This document shows positions 9,356-18,132 of a stretch of 64,000 nucleotides of DNA, piece by piece. Every line of letters begins with the position of its first letter. Within the stretch, counting starts at the first letter, position 1. The stretch lies in the NCBI RefSeq assembly GCF_007164725.1, contig NZ_AP019697.1, positions 1,523,501 to 1,587,500 on the forward strand, in the 5' to 3' direction. The translations under genes and the position numbers were made by a program. Source of the DNA: Dialister hominis (GTDB lineage: Bacteria; Bacillota; Negativicutes; Veillonellales; Dialisteraceae). Under the pieces are notes generated by a model. That model saw nothing but the letters and a program-made list of their open reading frames with translations. It searched no databases and was not told the origin of the DNA.

Positions 9356-9387
9356 ATAAAAAAAGACCCCGGTTGAGGAGCCTTTTT
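9356..9387 (-). terminator. Terminator of transaldolase gene
   Basis: AAAGGCTCC/GGGGTCTTT stem (with G-U pairs) followed by seven T on the minus strand. Confidence 0.8.
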
Positions 9388-9396
9388 CTATCATTC

Positions 9397-10044
9397 TTAT
9401 TTCATATTGGCAGCAGCCCAGTCAGCTTTGAAGCGTGCAATGCCGTTGTCTGTCAGCGGGTGTTTCATGGCATCCATGAGTACCTGGAACGGAACGGTAG
9501 CAATGTCAGCGCCTGCGAGTGCGCACTGGGAGATGTGCTGCGGCTTTCTGATGGAAGCAGCAATGATCTTTGTATCGATGTCGTGGATTTCAAAGATTTC
9601 AGAGATGGTCTGAATGAGTTCCACGCCGTCCCAGCCGATGTCATCGATGCGGCCAACGAACGGGCTGACGAAGGATGCGCCTGCGCGTGCTGCAAGCAGT
9701 GCCTGGTTAGCAGAGAAGACGAGGGTAACGTTTGTGCGGATGCCAAGTTTCTTCAGACCTTTGACGGCTTTCATGCCTTCCGGGGTCATCGGTACTTTGA
9801 CAACTACATGCGGATCAAGGCCTGCGAGGACCTGTCCTTCTGCAATCATTCCTTCTGCGTCATCAGCGAGCACTTCAGCGGAAATAGGGCCGTCCACGAT
9901 GGAGGCGATTTCCTTAATGACTGCATGGAAGTCCTTTCCTTCCTTGGCGATCAGGGACGGGTTCGTCGTTACGCCGGAAATGAATCCCATGTCATTGGCT
10001 TTGCGAATGGCTTCGACATCAGCGGTATCAATAAAAAATTCCAT
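9397..10044 (-). CDS. tal: Transaldolase, fructose-6-phosphate-aldolase-like small type
   Basis: A 215-aa TIM-barrel enzyme of the TalC/FSA group, for the non-oxidative pentose phosphate pathway. The N-terminus [18 protein letters not shown], then [13 protein letters not shown] and the Schiff-base lysine in [11 protein letters not shown] are clear. In this group a Gln or Glu ahead of the Schiff-base lysine separates fructose-6-phosphate aldolase (Gln) from true transaldolase (Glu). Here the sequence reads [13 protein letters not shown], with Glu, pointing to transaldolase. The gene stands alone, with an AAAGGAG ribosome site and its own terminator. Confidence 0.92.
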   Translation of the reverse strand: MEFFIDTADVEAIRKANDMGFISGVTTNPSLIAKEGKDFHAVIKEIASIVDGPISAEVLADDAEGMIAEGQVLAGLDPHVVVKVPMTPEGMKAVKGLKKLGIRTNVTLVFSANQALLAARAGASFVSPFVGRIDDIGWDGVELIQTISEIFEIHDIDTKIIAASIRKPQHISQCALAGADIATVPFQVLMDAMKHPLTDNGIARFKADWAAANMK

Positions 10045-10618
10045 TTCTTTCTCCTTTTATCTTTATAATATATTCAGCATGTATTCCATTTTTGCACTGA
10101 TTCGGCGGAATGTCAATAATAAAAGGAATGCATGTAAAAATAGCATACTAGAAACAGGATTTCATCCAGGACGATATAGGAGGAAATGCCGCAAAATACA
10201 GTGTTTTCCGGCATTTTTCACGATGAGGGAGCAAGACCTCCATTTCCCTTCCATGATGAAAAGACAAGCGTATACATTATGAGGCGCAGGGAAAATCCCC
10301 TCATGGGCATTCTCAGCCCTTTTCTATCTATAAAACGCGATGGGACGCCGTGAGAAGCGAATTTCTCGCTTATCTTCCCTTATTCACCCATATGTGGCGG
10401 AATTCATAGTCAAATGAATGATTTTATTGATGGATATCGTTTCGAATCGAGAAAATTTCATCAACTTGACGTGCAAGTAATAAATCTGCATGATAGTTGA
10501 CTTATAATGCATATAATACCTTATTCATTGATTATTGATAGATAAACAGGTATAATTAGGGACAAAGTAATCAGATGCTTTTTTTATTCATTTCCATACC
10601 TGAACCTAGGAGGGTCCC
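10045..10618. other. Intergenic region between divergent tal and LysR gene
   Basis: No gene is seen. The right part (10420-10560) is AT-rich, with several TATAAT-like and TTGAC-like strings but no pair at clean spacing. It should contain the LysR promoter and any LysR operator. A perfect ATATTATAAA string lies 30 bases before tal. Confidence 0.5.
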
Positions 10619-11533
10619 ATGAAATTAACACTCCTCGCTCTGAGCTATTTCCAGAAAACCGCCGAGCTGCAGCACCTGACGAAAGCTGCAGAGGCACTTC
10701 ATATTTCACAGCCGTCCCTCTCCCACACGATCAAAGTGCTCGAGACCGAGCTGGGCGTGCCGCTTTTCTCCAGAAGCGGGCGCAATATCGTCCTCACGCG
10801 TTATGGTGAAATCCTTCTCCGCCACACGAACCGCATCATGCAGGAACTGAACGGCGCACAGAAGGAACTGGCCGACACGAAGGAAGCACAGAAGCTGACC
10901 GTCACGATCTCGCTTTTTGCTGCTTCCATGATCATCCCGGCTTTCCTCACCCGTTTCCGTCAGGAACATCCGGATATCCGCTTCGAAATCCTGCAGCAGC
11001 ATAACAAGCCGGGCCAGACGAATCAGACGCACGTCGACCTCTCTCTTTCTTCTTCGATCAATCCGATCGAGAATGACCATTCTGTCACTCTCCTGAAGGA
11101 AGATATCATGCTGGCTATGCCTGATACCGATCCGCATGCCAAGAGACCATCTGTCAATCTGGACGAATTCGAAAAGGCAGGCTTCATCTCTTTGGAAGCA
11201 GGCGCAAGCCTTCGTACGATCACAGACTTCTACTGCCGCATGGCAGGCTTCGTCCCCCATGTCGTCCTTGAAAGCGACAGCCCGACGACAGTCCGTGAAT
11301 TCATCCGCGCAGGCCTCGGCGTTTCCTTCGCTCCGAGAATCACCTGGCACGGCGTAGGCGGCGACCATGTAGCACTTGTCCCGATTGCTTCCCCGAACTG
11401 CCAGAGATACATTTCCCTTTCCTGGAAGAAGGGTGAAAAACTCTCTCCGCCAGCTGAACTGCTGAAGAATTATATCAAGGAAAACTTTGCTGACTTTGCC
11501 AGAGAATACGCGGGCCTTCCGCCGAAAAGATAA
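10619..11533 (+). CDS. LysR-type transcriptional regulator
   Basis: A 304-aa regulator. The N-terminal winged HTH (about 1-60: LTKAAEALHISQPSLSHTIKVLE, then FSRSGRNIVLTRYG) is typical. The effector-binding domain (about 90-295) is of the type-2 periplasmic-binding fold. The start follows a strong AGGAGGG site. It is transcribed alone, divergent from tal, and ends in a terminator. Neither the target genes nor the ligand can be told; the nearest divergent gene, tal, is a possible but unsupported target. Confidence 0.9.
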   Translation: MKLTLLALSYFQKTAELQHLTKAAEALHISQPSLSHTIKVLETELGVPLFSRSGRNIVLTRYGEILLRHTNRIMQELNGAQKELADTKEAQKLTVTISLFAASMIIPAFLTRFRQEHPDIRFEILQQHNKPGQTNQTHVDLSLSSSINPIENDHSVTLLKEDIMLAMPDTDPHAKRPSVNLDEFEKAGFISLEAGASLRTITDFYCRMAGFVPHVVLESDSPTTVREFIRAGLGVSFAPRITWHGVGGDHVALVPIASPNCQRYISLSWKKGEKLSPPAELLKNYIKENFADFAREYAGLPPKR

Positions 11534-11540
11534 TTAACTA

Positions 11541-11584
11541 TAAAAAGATGTGAATGATCAGTTGTCATTCACATCCTTTTTTTG
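11541..11584 (+). terminator. Terminator of LysR gene
   Basis: GATGTGAATGA/TCATTCACATC stem followed by a run of T. Confidence 0.92.
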
Positions 11585-11659
11585 TGCGTTTTTGTGCAGT
11601 TATATTCGGCTGGAGGATATATTTGTGGTATCGGGAAGGATTAAAGGATGCTTCGCGTT

Positions 11660-11955
11660 GCTGGAAATGAACCCCTTTCGGCCCGTGCAAAACAATTGAG
11701 CCAGCACTGATATTAATATAGTGTCAATCGGTATACGATCCACTTTTTCCTGACGGGGACAGCCTCACAAAGAATAAAAGAAAGAGCTCAGCTCTTATTT
11801 GTTTGAAACCTTATATAACCCCATCCCTACCATACTCCTTCCCCTAACGGGGACAGCTTCGCATGGAATAAAAGAAAAAGCTCCGCTTTTATTTGTTTGA
11901 AACCTTATGTAATCCCATCCCTGCCATACTCCTTCCTCTAACGGGACAGCTATAA
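11660..11955. repeat. Dispersed intergenic repeat, copy 4 (tandem double unit)
   Basis: Two head-to-tail copies of the core occur here. The string GGGGACAG recurs at 11755 and 11849, giving a 94-base period, and each copy is followed by (G)AATAAAAGAAA, an inverted AGAGCT/AGCTCT segment, TATTTGTTTGAAACC and CCCATCCCT. The upstream ACCCCTTTCGGCC box is present once. It fills most of the 11585-12050 gap and overlaps no gene. Confidence 0.75.
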
Positions 11956-12049
11956 CTGAAGTGCTCTGCTAAAGCTGGGCATAGGAGGGGTTAGAAAAAA
12001 GCTGTTTTATGCGCCTCCATATCGCCCCATCACTATTTCCTTCGGGCAT

Positions 12050-12096
12050 AAAAAAAAGATGTGAAATCTGGTATCGGGATTTCACATCTTTTTTAT
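12050..12096 (-). terminator. Terminator of mmdB operon
   Basis: AAAAAAGATGTGAAAT/ATTTCACATCTTTTTT stem, T-rich on both sides, so potentially bidirectional. Confidence 0.88.
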
Positions 12097-12135
12097 GCCA
12101 AGCTGGTGGGAAGACCAGCATTTACAGCCTTAGAC

Positions 12136-13269
12136 TCAGCCTCCGAGGAGTGCGAGCATGATACCGCCGGAAATAGCTGTACCAAATACGCCTGCCAGGT
12201 TCGGGCCCATAGCGTGCATCAGAAGGAATACGCTTCTGGATTCTCTCTGGCCAACGAGGTGGGATACACGAGCTGCGATCGGAACGGAAGCGATGCCTGC
12301 GGAACCGATGAGCGGGTTGATCTTGCCGTGGGAGAGTTTGCACATGATCTTAGCGCATACAACGCCGGATGCTGTGCCGAATGCAAATGCAACGAGACCG
12401 AGGAAAATGATGAGGACTGTCTTGTAGGTCAGGAAGGTTCCTGCTGCCATCGTGGAGCCGATTGCAACGGTCAGAACCATAGTTACGATGTTGAGAAGTG
12501 TGTTGGATGCTGTTTCAGCCAGTTTTGTAACAACGAGGCATTCACGAAGCAGGTTGCCGAGCATGAGCATGGTGATCAGCGGAGCAACTGGCGGCAGGAA
12601 AATGTTAACGATGACGCCGATAACGATCGGGAATGCAATCTTTTCAAGACGGGATACATAACGCGGCTGTTTCATCATGATCTTTCTTTCGTCAGAGTTG
12701 GTGAGCATCTTCATGATTGGCGGCTGGATGAGAGGCATCAGTGCCATGTAGGAGTATGCTGCAACGGAAATCTGAGGAAGAAGATGTGGAGCCAGTTTCA
12801 TGGTGGTGTAGATAGCCATCGGGCCGTCTGCGCCGCCGATGATGCCGATGGAAGCAGCTTCGCCAAGGTTGAAGCCGAGGCAGTTAGCGCCGATCAGGGC
12901 AACGAAGATGCCGAGGTGGGCAGCTGCGCCAAGGATAACAAGGCTCGGGTTTGCGATCATAGGACCAAAGTCAGTCATTGCGCCTACGCCCAGGAAAATG
13001 AGCGGAGGAAGAATCAGCTGTTCTACGCCCTGATACGCAAAATAGAAGAGGCCACCAGGATTAGTCAGGGAAGAACCGCCAGCGTTGACGACGATACAAG
13101 AGAAGCCGATGCCGACCAGAAGGAATGGTTCGTACTTCTTTACAATACCAAGGTAAAGCAGGATGCATCCCGCGGTGATCATAATGAGATTTCCAAGAGT
13201 CAGGCCCAGGAGGTCTGTCTGATGAAGAAGTTCTGTGAGGAGAGCTGCTAAAAGCTGACCCATATCCAT
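12136..13269 (-). CDS. mmdB: Sodium-pumping decarboxylase beta subunit
   Basis: A 377-aa integral membrane subunit that moves sodium ions outward, driven by decarboxylation of carboxybiotin (MmdB/OadB/GcdB family). About 9-11 hydrophobic segments are visible, with the family stretches IGIIGGADGPMAIY and GSAGIASVPIAARVSHL, and the conserved Asp in GGADGP sits in the ion path. The methylmalonyl-CoA decarboxylase genes mmdA, mmdD and mmdC are 31 kb away, and this is the only beta subunit in the window, so it is their likely partner. Pairing with another decarboxylase cannot be excluded. It follows a small membrane protein by four bases, in an operon with a thioesterase. Confidence 0.88.
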   Translation of the reverse strand: MDMGQLLAALLTELLHQTDLLGLTLGNLIMITAGCILLYLGIVKKYEPFLLVGIGFSCIVVNAGGSSLTNPGGLFYFAYQGVEQLILPPLIFLGVGAMTDFGPMIANPSLVILGAAAHLGIFVALIGANCLGFNLGEAASIGIIGGADGPMAIYTTMKLAPHLLPQISVAAYSYMALMPLIQPPIMKMLTNSDERKIMMKQPRYVSRLEKIAFPIVIGVIVNIFLPPVAPLITMLMLGNLLRECLVVTKLAETASNTLLNIVTMVLTVAIGSTMAAGTFLTYKTVLIIFLGLVAFAFGTASGVVCAKIMCKLSHGKINPLIGSAGIASVPIAARVSHLVGQRESRSVFLLMHAMGPNLAGVFGTAISGGIMLALLGG

Positions 13270-13273
13270 GTTA

Positions 13274-13426
13274 TTAGTCTCTCCTTTCTTTTACTTCGCC
13301 GAGCTTGTTCAGAAGCGGGAAGAAGTGGAGGATTACTCCGATAAATGAGATGAATACGAATGAAAGAACGAAGTCGATAGCGGAGAGAAGGAGTGCACCT
13401 TCCAGCGTATCTGGAATCATTGTCAT
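13274..13426 (-). CDS. Small single-span membrane protein (OadG-like position)
   Basis: A 50-residue frame starting MTMIPDTLEGALLLSAIDFV, with a GGAG ribosome site, lies snugly between the thioesterase and mmdB genes (one base after the first, four bases before the second). A single hydrophobic segment (about residues 11-37) is followed by a charged tail KLGEVKERRD. Sodium-pumping decarboxylases have a small one-span gamma/delta/epsilon subunit that ties the soluble part to beta. Size, topology and gene order suggest that role, but similarity is too low for a firm name. Confidence 0.65.
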   Translation of the reverse strand: MTMIPDTLEGALLLSAIDFVLSFVFISFIGVILHFFPLLNKLGEVKERRD

Positions 13427-13427
13427 A

Positions 13428-13877
13428 TTAGTTCATCTCCTTTATCTGTTCATTTGCCTGACGGATCATGAGGAGACGTGCTCTTTCTTCAACTTTCTTC
13501 AGTACGTCTTCTTTCAGGACAATGGCACGTCTGTGTGTGCCGTGAGCGATTTCGCCCTGTTCATCCCATGCTTTGACGTCGAGTGTTACGTCGTGATCAG
13601 TGATGGCAATGATAGCAGCATGTACGGTAACGGTCATGCCGATGCTTGTCGGAGCGGTATGAACGAAGCTGACGCCCAAGCTGATGGATGCATAGTCATC
13701 TGGGAGGTACGGATCGATAGCTTCGATGGAAGCATCGAGTGCCCAGTGAATCAGACGAGGGGTAGAAAGAAGTCCCTTGAAATCGTTTTCGTAGTTATCA
13801 GCGCAGTCGGACTGCTGAACAACTCTGCGGGCAATAGCATTCTGGCCAACGGCTAAGAAATCTTCCAAATTAATCAT
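13428..13877 (-). CDS. Hotdog-fold thioesterase, FlK-like
   Basis: A 149-aa protein with the fluoroacetyl-CoA-thioesterase-like pattern: LLSTPRLIHWALDASIEAI, then SISLGVSFVHTAPTSIGM and a C-terminal GEIAHGTHRRAIVL. The family hydrolyses acyl-CoA esters. Here it heads an operon with the decarboxylase beta subunit, so a role on CoA esters of the propionate pathway, or in releasing CoA, is possible but only inferred. I use the ATG at 13877, which has an AAAGGGAATT site; an upstream ATG at 13910 would add 11 residues with no family match. A promoter and a long palindrome lie upstream. Confidence 0.75.
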   Translation of the reverse strand: MINLEDFLAVGQNAIARRVVQQSDCADNYENDFKGLLSTPRLIHWALDASIEAIDPYLPDDYASISLGVSFVHTAPTSIGMTVTVHAAIIAITDHDVTLDVKAWDEQGEIAHGTHRRAIVLKEDVLKKVEERARLLMIRQANEQIKEMN

Positions 13878-13969
13878 AGTAATTCCCTTTCCACATTTTC
13901 TGTGTAACAACCTTGAGGAGATTCACTCCCCGGCTTTGTAAAAGAAACGTTTCTCTTGAATTCGCCCTG

Positions 13970-13998
13970 AGTATACCCCATAAATCATATCGTGAATA
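13970..13998 (-). promoter_or_regulatory. Candidate promoter of thioesterase-mmdB operon
   Basis: TATTCA, 17-base spacer, TATACT on the minus strand. The weak -35 fits a promoter needing an activator. A short perfect palindrome AGAAACGTTTCT (13943-13954) lies just downstream and could be an operator. Confidence 0.5.
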
Positions 13999-14014
13999 AT
14001 ACATGTTTGAGGCC

Positions 14015-14061
14015 TAATTCATGCATTGTAGTCTATAACATAGACTACAATGCATGAATTA
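14015..14061. repeat. Perfect 21-bp inverted repeat
   Basis: The arms 14015-14035 and 14041-14061 are perfectly complementary (AATTCATGCATTGTAGTCTA in the left arm) around a 5-base loop. There is no T-run on either strand, so it is not a terminator. It sits about 17 bases upstream of the -35 of the thioesterase-mmdB operon, where an activator site or large operator would be expected. The gap from here to 14228 is AT-rich with no supportable gene. Confidence 0.85.
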
Positions 14062-14228
14062 AATTGCATGTTTTTTACAATTTTGACCTTGCCAATACCC
14101 GATTTTATCGTATTTTTGCAAAAATTCATTTATAACATGTATGTTTGCAAATTAAATTCCTCGATAAGTCTTATACAAAATAATTTGTTCTGTAACTTTT
14201 TAAAATTCGTCTTTTATCTAATGGACGC

Positions 14229-14272
14229 ATAAAAGGAACACGTTCGTATTCACTGAACGCATCCCTTTTTAT
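14229..14272 (-). terminator. Terminator of YfdC/FocA-family gene
   Basis: AAAAGG..CGTTC paired with GAACG..CCTTTT on the minus strand, with T-rich flanks. Confidence 0.75.
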
Positions 14273-14299
14273 GTTTTCTTTTATGTTTATTTTTATCTT

Positions 14300-15133
14300 T
14301 TATTCATGGCCGAATTTGACCTGTGCAGAGACAAGGAGTGTAAATATGCCTGTACCGCCTATGATATTTCCAAGTCCTGTCGGAATGAGGAAGCGGAAGA
14401 AGTAGTCTGAAACGGTAGAAGCGCCTGTCAGGACGGCATAGGCCGCCTCCCCTGACCCGACGACGACATGCGCAAATCCCCCGATGGCGATGAAGTAGGT
14501 AAAGGTTAGTATGGTGAAGAAGGAAAATCCGCGGGACATCGGCAGCATCCAGACGATTGCCGCGATGAGCATGCCGGCCGGAATGCCGCGGAAGATATTC
14601 TCCCCTGCCGAGAAGTGCATGACGTGGCCGGCGACGATGCCAAGCGACGTGGATATTTCATTTCCTGCAAAGTACGGCGAGGTCATGAAGAGCGCGGCAA
14701 TGAAGGTGCCGACCATGTTCGAACCGAGGACGATCGCCCAGAGACGAAGGATCCGCATGAGCCTGTACCAGGACGGATGCTCCCAGAGCGGGATGACGGC
14801 CGTGATCGTGTGCTCGGTGAAGAGCTGCAGGCGGCCCAGGATCACGATGAGGAAGCCTGTCGTGTAGCCGATGCCGCTGATGGCATCCGCATAAGGCGCA
14901 GTGCCTGCGTACATGGCAAGGACGGCGCGGAAGTAAAAGGAGAAGGAGACCATGATGCCGGCTGCCAGCGCAGAGAAGAAGAGCGGCCCGGAATGGCGCT
15001 CGAGTTCCTTCTCCCCATCGTGGCGGATGATCTCGAAAAGCAGCTTGGACGACAGCTTTTCGTATTCTTCGACGGTGACTTTGGTCTTCGATTTCTCGTA
15101 TTCTTTATCAAAATCTTCTTTGAGTATCGTCAT
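14300..15133 (-). CDS. Formate/nitrite transporter family protein (YfdC-like)
   Basis: A 277-aa inner-membrane channel of the FocA/NirC superfamily. A charged, about 50-residue N-terminal tail precedes six hydrophobic segments. Family stretches are SGPLFFSALAAGIMVSFSF, LGRLQLFTEHTITAVIPLW, FIAIGGFAHVVVGSGEA and a C-terminal GNIIGGTG. The long N-terminus and the QLFTEHT motif (in place of the ELFTGN seen in FocA) place it with the YfdC branch, whose substrate is not established. It has a GGGGGAAAT ribosome site and its own promoter and terminator. Confidence 0.85.
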   Translation of the reverse strand: MTILKEDFDKEYEKSKTKVTVEEYEKLSSKLLFEIIRHDGEKELERHSGPLFFSALAAGIMVSFSFYFRAVLAMYAGTAPYADAISGIGYTTGFLIVILGRLQLFTEHTITAVIPLWEHPSWYRLMRILRLWAIVLGSNMVGTFIAALFMTSPYFAGNEISTSLGIVAGHVMHFSAGENIFRGIPAGMLIAAIVWMLPMSRGFSFFTILTFTYFIAIGGFAHVVVGSGEAAYAVLTGASTVSDYFFRFLIPTGLGNIIGGTGIFTLLVSAQVKFGHE

Positions 15134-15188
15134 ACATTTCCCCCGATCTGGTTCTTTCTTTATTTAATATACATATATTATACCAAGT

Positions 15189-15218
15189 ATTATACCAAGA
15201 AGAGGGATTTCATAACAA
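15189..15218 (-). promoter_or_regulatory. Promoter of YfdC-like gene
   Basis: TTGTTA, 18-base spacer, TATAAT on the minus strand. A direct repeat CTTGGTATAATA occurs twice in a row here and supplies two -10-like boxes. Confidence 0.65.
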
Positions 15219-15251
15219 CTTTTTTCGATATGATTTCAGTATGGGGTCATA

Positions 15252-16498
15252 GGACAAAACGTGTTGGTAATTAATCCCAGCCATGACTGGGATTAAATCC
15301 AGAATTATGTAATTCGTCCCACATTATGGCATCACCCCAAGCTGGGATTGAATCTGCCAGTCTTTGTTGTGAGCTTATGCTATTATAGATAATAGAAATG
15401 CTTTTATCGGTCGGCATAACCTTGAGTATTTCTGAGAGTGAAAGCGGTTTCGGTGAGTGCATGTAACACCACCAGAAAACCGCTTTTATTCGTCTTTCAA
15501 CGAATAATCCACGATGGTTTCTGAGCATCGCTCGAAGCTGTGCATTTACACCGCCCTCTATGAGATTATTTGTCGCCGGATAAGGACTTGGGAATTCATC
15601 AGCCTCTTTCAGATAGGTGAAAAGATTCCCGGATTTTATCAGACTAATGAGCGATGTTTTTGCCTTTATGAGGCGTTCGTGGGTGTGTCGCATTACGCCT
15701 CTATCGTCCATTGTCATTTCTTTTAGAAATTCCTTATGCTTCATTGTCCAAGATTCAAATCGGCTTACCCATTTTTCTGCTTTTTTAAGAGTTTTTATCT
15801 CCAACAAATCCCTGGCAAGCATATACAGCTGGGCACCGGCAAGGGTTCTTGGACGAGTCGTTGTGTAACGTCGTACCTGGCAAAATACATGAAATATGCA
15901 GCGCTGCAGTCTGGCATTTGGCCAGACTTTTTTTAATGCCTTTTGGAAACCCGGACCACCGTCAGAAACGACTATACGTGGTTCAGCAATACGACTCATC
16001 AGGGCTTCCCAGGCAAAAGCACGTTCATATCTACATAAATACCATCCTAATACATGATGCTCATCACAACGGATCAGAATGCAGGCTTTTCTGGCAAGAT
16101 AAATGCCATCAACATATACAGTTTCCCTCGGCTCTTCAATCTTCGGCGGCATGGCCCAGATATCCCAAAATTTCGCTGTTTTTCTTCGGAAATTACGCCC
16201 TTCACCTGTCATATCCTTCTGTGTATCCTTGCTGAATAACCAATCAAGAAACATACTGAAATCCTTCGCATCACGATTAATAGGAAAAGTAAATACATTC
16301 CCACATTCTCGGCACTTCCAGCGTTGTGTTCCTGCCCGTGTTTTTCCATATTTGTAGCAGGTAAAACCACAATAACGACATCTAACTTCTTTCATAAAAT
16401 AACCTCCTAGAAAATAATTCATTTCCCAGGAAAGATAAAATACCATTTTAGCCCGTATTTACAAGGTGTCTGAGACTTTTTACCAACACGTTTTGTCC
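15252..16498 (-). mobile_element. Insertion sequence, IS256/IS1249-like
   Basis: A 1247-base element bounded by perfect 18-bp inverted ends (GGACAAAACGTGTTGGTA at 15252-15269 and its complement at 16481-16498), with one transposase gene inside. I find no clear target duplication: flanks GGGTCATA and ACCCTTTA do not match. A degenerate third copy of the end occurs at 16572-16589, so the right boundary may have been rearranged. It lies between the YfdC-like gene and argH without breaking either. Confidence 0.85.
15271..16395 (-). CDS. Transposase, IS1249-type (Mutator/IS256 superfamily)
   Basis: A 374-aa DDE transposase. The N-terminal zinc ribbon is CRYCGFTCYKYG...CRECG (about residues 6-33). 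The catalytic region shows the first Asp in VYVDGIYLA, the second in VVSDGGPGFQ followed by QRCIFHVFCQ, and the likely Glu in NNLIEGGVNAQLR. The start has a strong AGGAGG site at 16402-16407; an upstream ATG at 16446 adds 17 residues with no family match. The gene is intact, fills the element and may be active. Confidence 0.9.
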   Translation of the reverse strand: MKEVRCRYCGFTCYKYGKTRAGTQRWKCRECGNVFTFPINRDAKDFSMFLDWLFSKDTQKDMTGEGRNFRRKTAKFWDIWAMPPKIEEPRETVYVDGIYLARKACILIRCDEHHVLGWYLCRYERAFAWEALMSRIAEPRIVVSDGGPGFQKALKKVWPNARLQRCIFHVFCQVRRYTTTRPRTLAGAQLYMLARDLLEIKTLKKAEKWVSRFESWTMKHKEFLKEMTMDDRGVMRHTHERLIKAKTSLISLIKSGNLFTYLKEADEFPSPYPATNNLIEGGVNAQLRAMLRNHRGLFVERRIKAVFWWCYMHSPKPLSLSEILKVMPTDKSISIIYNSISSQQRLADSIPAWGDAIMWDELHNSGFNPSHGWD

Positions 16499-16522
16499 AC
16501 CCTTTAAGAATCACTGAAAATC

Positions 16523-16596
16523 TTAAAATGCCGATGGAGCCCGATAAATACGGGTTCCATCGGCATTAAAACCAACACGAAATGTCCTATAAGCCT
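16523..16596. repeat. 74-bp IS-end-like repeat, copy 1
   Basis: A strong hairpin (AATGCCGATGGA..CCCG paired with CGGG..TCCATCGGCATT) is followed by AAACCAACACGAAATGTCC, a diverged form of the IS terminal repeat, and TATAAGCCT. A homologous 74-bp copy is at 43816-43889. It may be the relic of a related element or a miniature element. Confidence 0.7.
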
Positions 16597-16631
16597 CAGT
16601 ATGCATGACCCCGGAATCCGCATAAAAGCAG

Positions 16632-16660
16632 AAAAGGCTCCCCTCTTCGGAGAGCCTTTC
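16632..16660 (-). terminator. Terminator of argGH
   Basis: AAAGGCTC/GAGCCTTT stem with T-rich tail on the minus strand. Confidence 0.85.
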
Positions 16661-16704
16661 CCGTGTGAAATTGTCTATACTAGGCGGAATGCCGTGGTTT
16701 CGTC

Positions 16705-18132
16705 TTAGTCCAGGAAAGCCATTTCTTCCTTCCAGGATGCGGAGGCTTCCTTCATCTTGGCGATGGTTTCGGAGGCATGGGCTTCCTGTCTTTCGATGGA
16801 CTTGCGTCCGGTGCCGCCGTAGCTTTCACGGAGGTTGACGCAGTTTTCGATTTTCAGTGCTTCCAGGATATCTTCCTCAAAGAGAGGGCTCATGGATTTG
16901 AATTCGTCCATGGTGAGATCCAGGAGGTACTTATGGTGTTCGATGCAGTAATGGACGGCGCTGCCGACGACAGCATGGGCCTGGCGGAAAGGAAGTCCTT
17001 TCTTGGCAAGGTAGTCTGCCATGTCGGTGGCATTCGAGAAGTCGTGTTCAAGGGCTTCGCGTGTCTTGTCGCCATTGACGGTCATGGTGGAAATCATGCC
17101 GGCATAGATGTCGAGGGCAAAGTAGAGCGTGTCGATGGCATCAAATACGCCTTCCTTGTCTTCCTGCATGTCCTTGTCATAGGCAAGCGGCAGGCCCTTC
17201 ATGACAGTGAGAAGGCCGATGAGATGCCCGTAGACACGGCCTGTCTTTCCGCGGATGAGTTCGCACATGTCCGGATTTTTCTTCTGGGGCATGATGGAGC
17301 TTCCTGTGGAATAGCCGTCGTCGAGTTCGATGAACTGGAATTCGCTGGTGCTCCAGTAAATGAATTCTTCGGACAGGCGGGACAGGTGCATGGCGCAGAT
17401 GGATGCGAAGGACAGGAACTGCAGGAGGTAGTCTCTGTCAGAGACGGCATCCAGGCTGTTTCCATAGACGGAGGAGAAATGGAGGTCCTCTGCTTCTTCG
17501 AGCGAATTGGTGTCATAGGTTGTACCCGCCAGAGCGCATGCTCCGATCGGGGACATGTCGCAGGCTTCGTAGCAGTCTTCGAGGCGTTTGAAGTCTCTTT
17601 CGAGCATGGCAAAGTATGCAAGCATGTGGTGCGCGAAGTAGACAGGCTGCGCACGCTGCATATGGGTATATCCCGGGATGATGACGTCCTTGTACTTGAC
17701 GGCGGCGGAGAGGAGCGCGCTCTCGACAGCGATGAGCTTTTCAGAGAGACGGCCGATCTGGCGCTTCATGTACATATGGAGATCCAGGGCGCACTGGTCG
17801 TTTCTGGATCTTGCGGTGTGCAGGCGGGCACCGGCATCGCCGATGTCGTCCGTCAGCCGCTTTTCGATATTCATATGGATATCTTCGAGTTCGATGGAGA
17901 AGTCAAACTGTCCCTCATCGATCTGTTTCTTGATTTTCTTGAGACCCGCTGTGATTTTTTCCTGATCTTCAGCGGAGATGATGCCGTGAGCAGCCAGCAT
18001 TTTCGCATGGGCGATCGATCCGGCGATATCTTCCCTGTACATCCGGCAGTCGTAGGAAATGGAGGCGTTGAAATCCAGCGCATTCTTTTCCTCGGCTTTC
18101 GTGAAGCGGCCTCCCCACATCATTTCACTCAT
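16705..18132 (-). CDS. argH: Argininosuccinate lyase
   Basis: Last step of arginine synthesis: splits argininosuccinate into arginine and fumarate. At 475 aa it has the usual length. Landmarks are WGGRFTK at the start, [28 protein letters not shown], and the fumarase-superfamily signature [12 protein letters not shown], whose Ser is the catalytic base. The start codon overlaps the argG stop by four bases, so the two are translationally coupled. Confidence 0.97.
   Translation of the reverse strand: MSEMMWGGRFTKAEEKNALDFNASISYDCRMYREDIAGSIAHAKMLAAHGIISAEDQEKITAGLKKIKKQIDEGQFDFSIELEDIHMNIEKRLTDDIGDAGARLHTARSRNDQCALDLHMYMKRQIGRLSEKLIAVESALLSAAVKYKDVIIPGYTHMQRAQPVYFAHHMLAYFAMLERDFKRLEDCYEACDMSPIGACALAGTTYDTNSLEEAEDLHFSSVYGNSLDAVSDRDYLLQFLSFASICAMHLSRLSEEFIYWSTSEFQFIELDDGYSTGSSIMPQKKNPDMCELIRGKTGRVYGHLIGLLTVMKGLPLAYDKDMQEDKEGVFDAIDTLYFALDIYAGMISTMTVNGDKTREALEHDFSNATDMADYLAKKGLPFRQAHAVVGSAVHYCIEHHKYLLDLTMDEFKSMSPLFEEDILEALKIENCVNLRESYGGTGRKSIERQEAHASETIAKMKEASASWKEEMAFLD

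Noticed and set aside
13943-13954. Catabolite-repression (cre) site AGAAACGTTTCT
   Set aside because: The palindrome centre is two bases shorter than the cre consensus; kept only as a possible operator.
14050-14232. Sixty-codon plus-strand frame starting in the palindrome
   Set aside because: AT-rich composition, no ribosome site and overlap with the inverted repeat; no family resemblance.
15244-16506. Eight-base target duplication around the IS
   Set aside because: The flanks GGGTCATA and ACCCTTTA are not repeats of each other; testing the outer degenerate end also gave no match.
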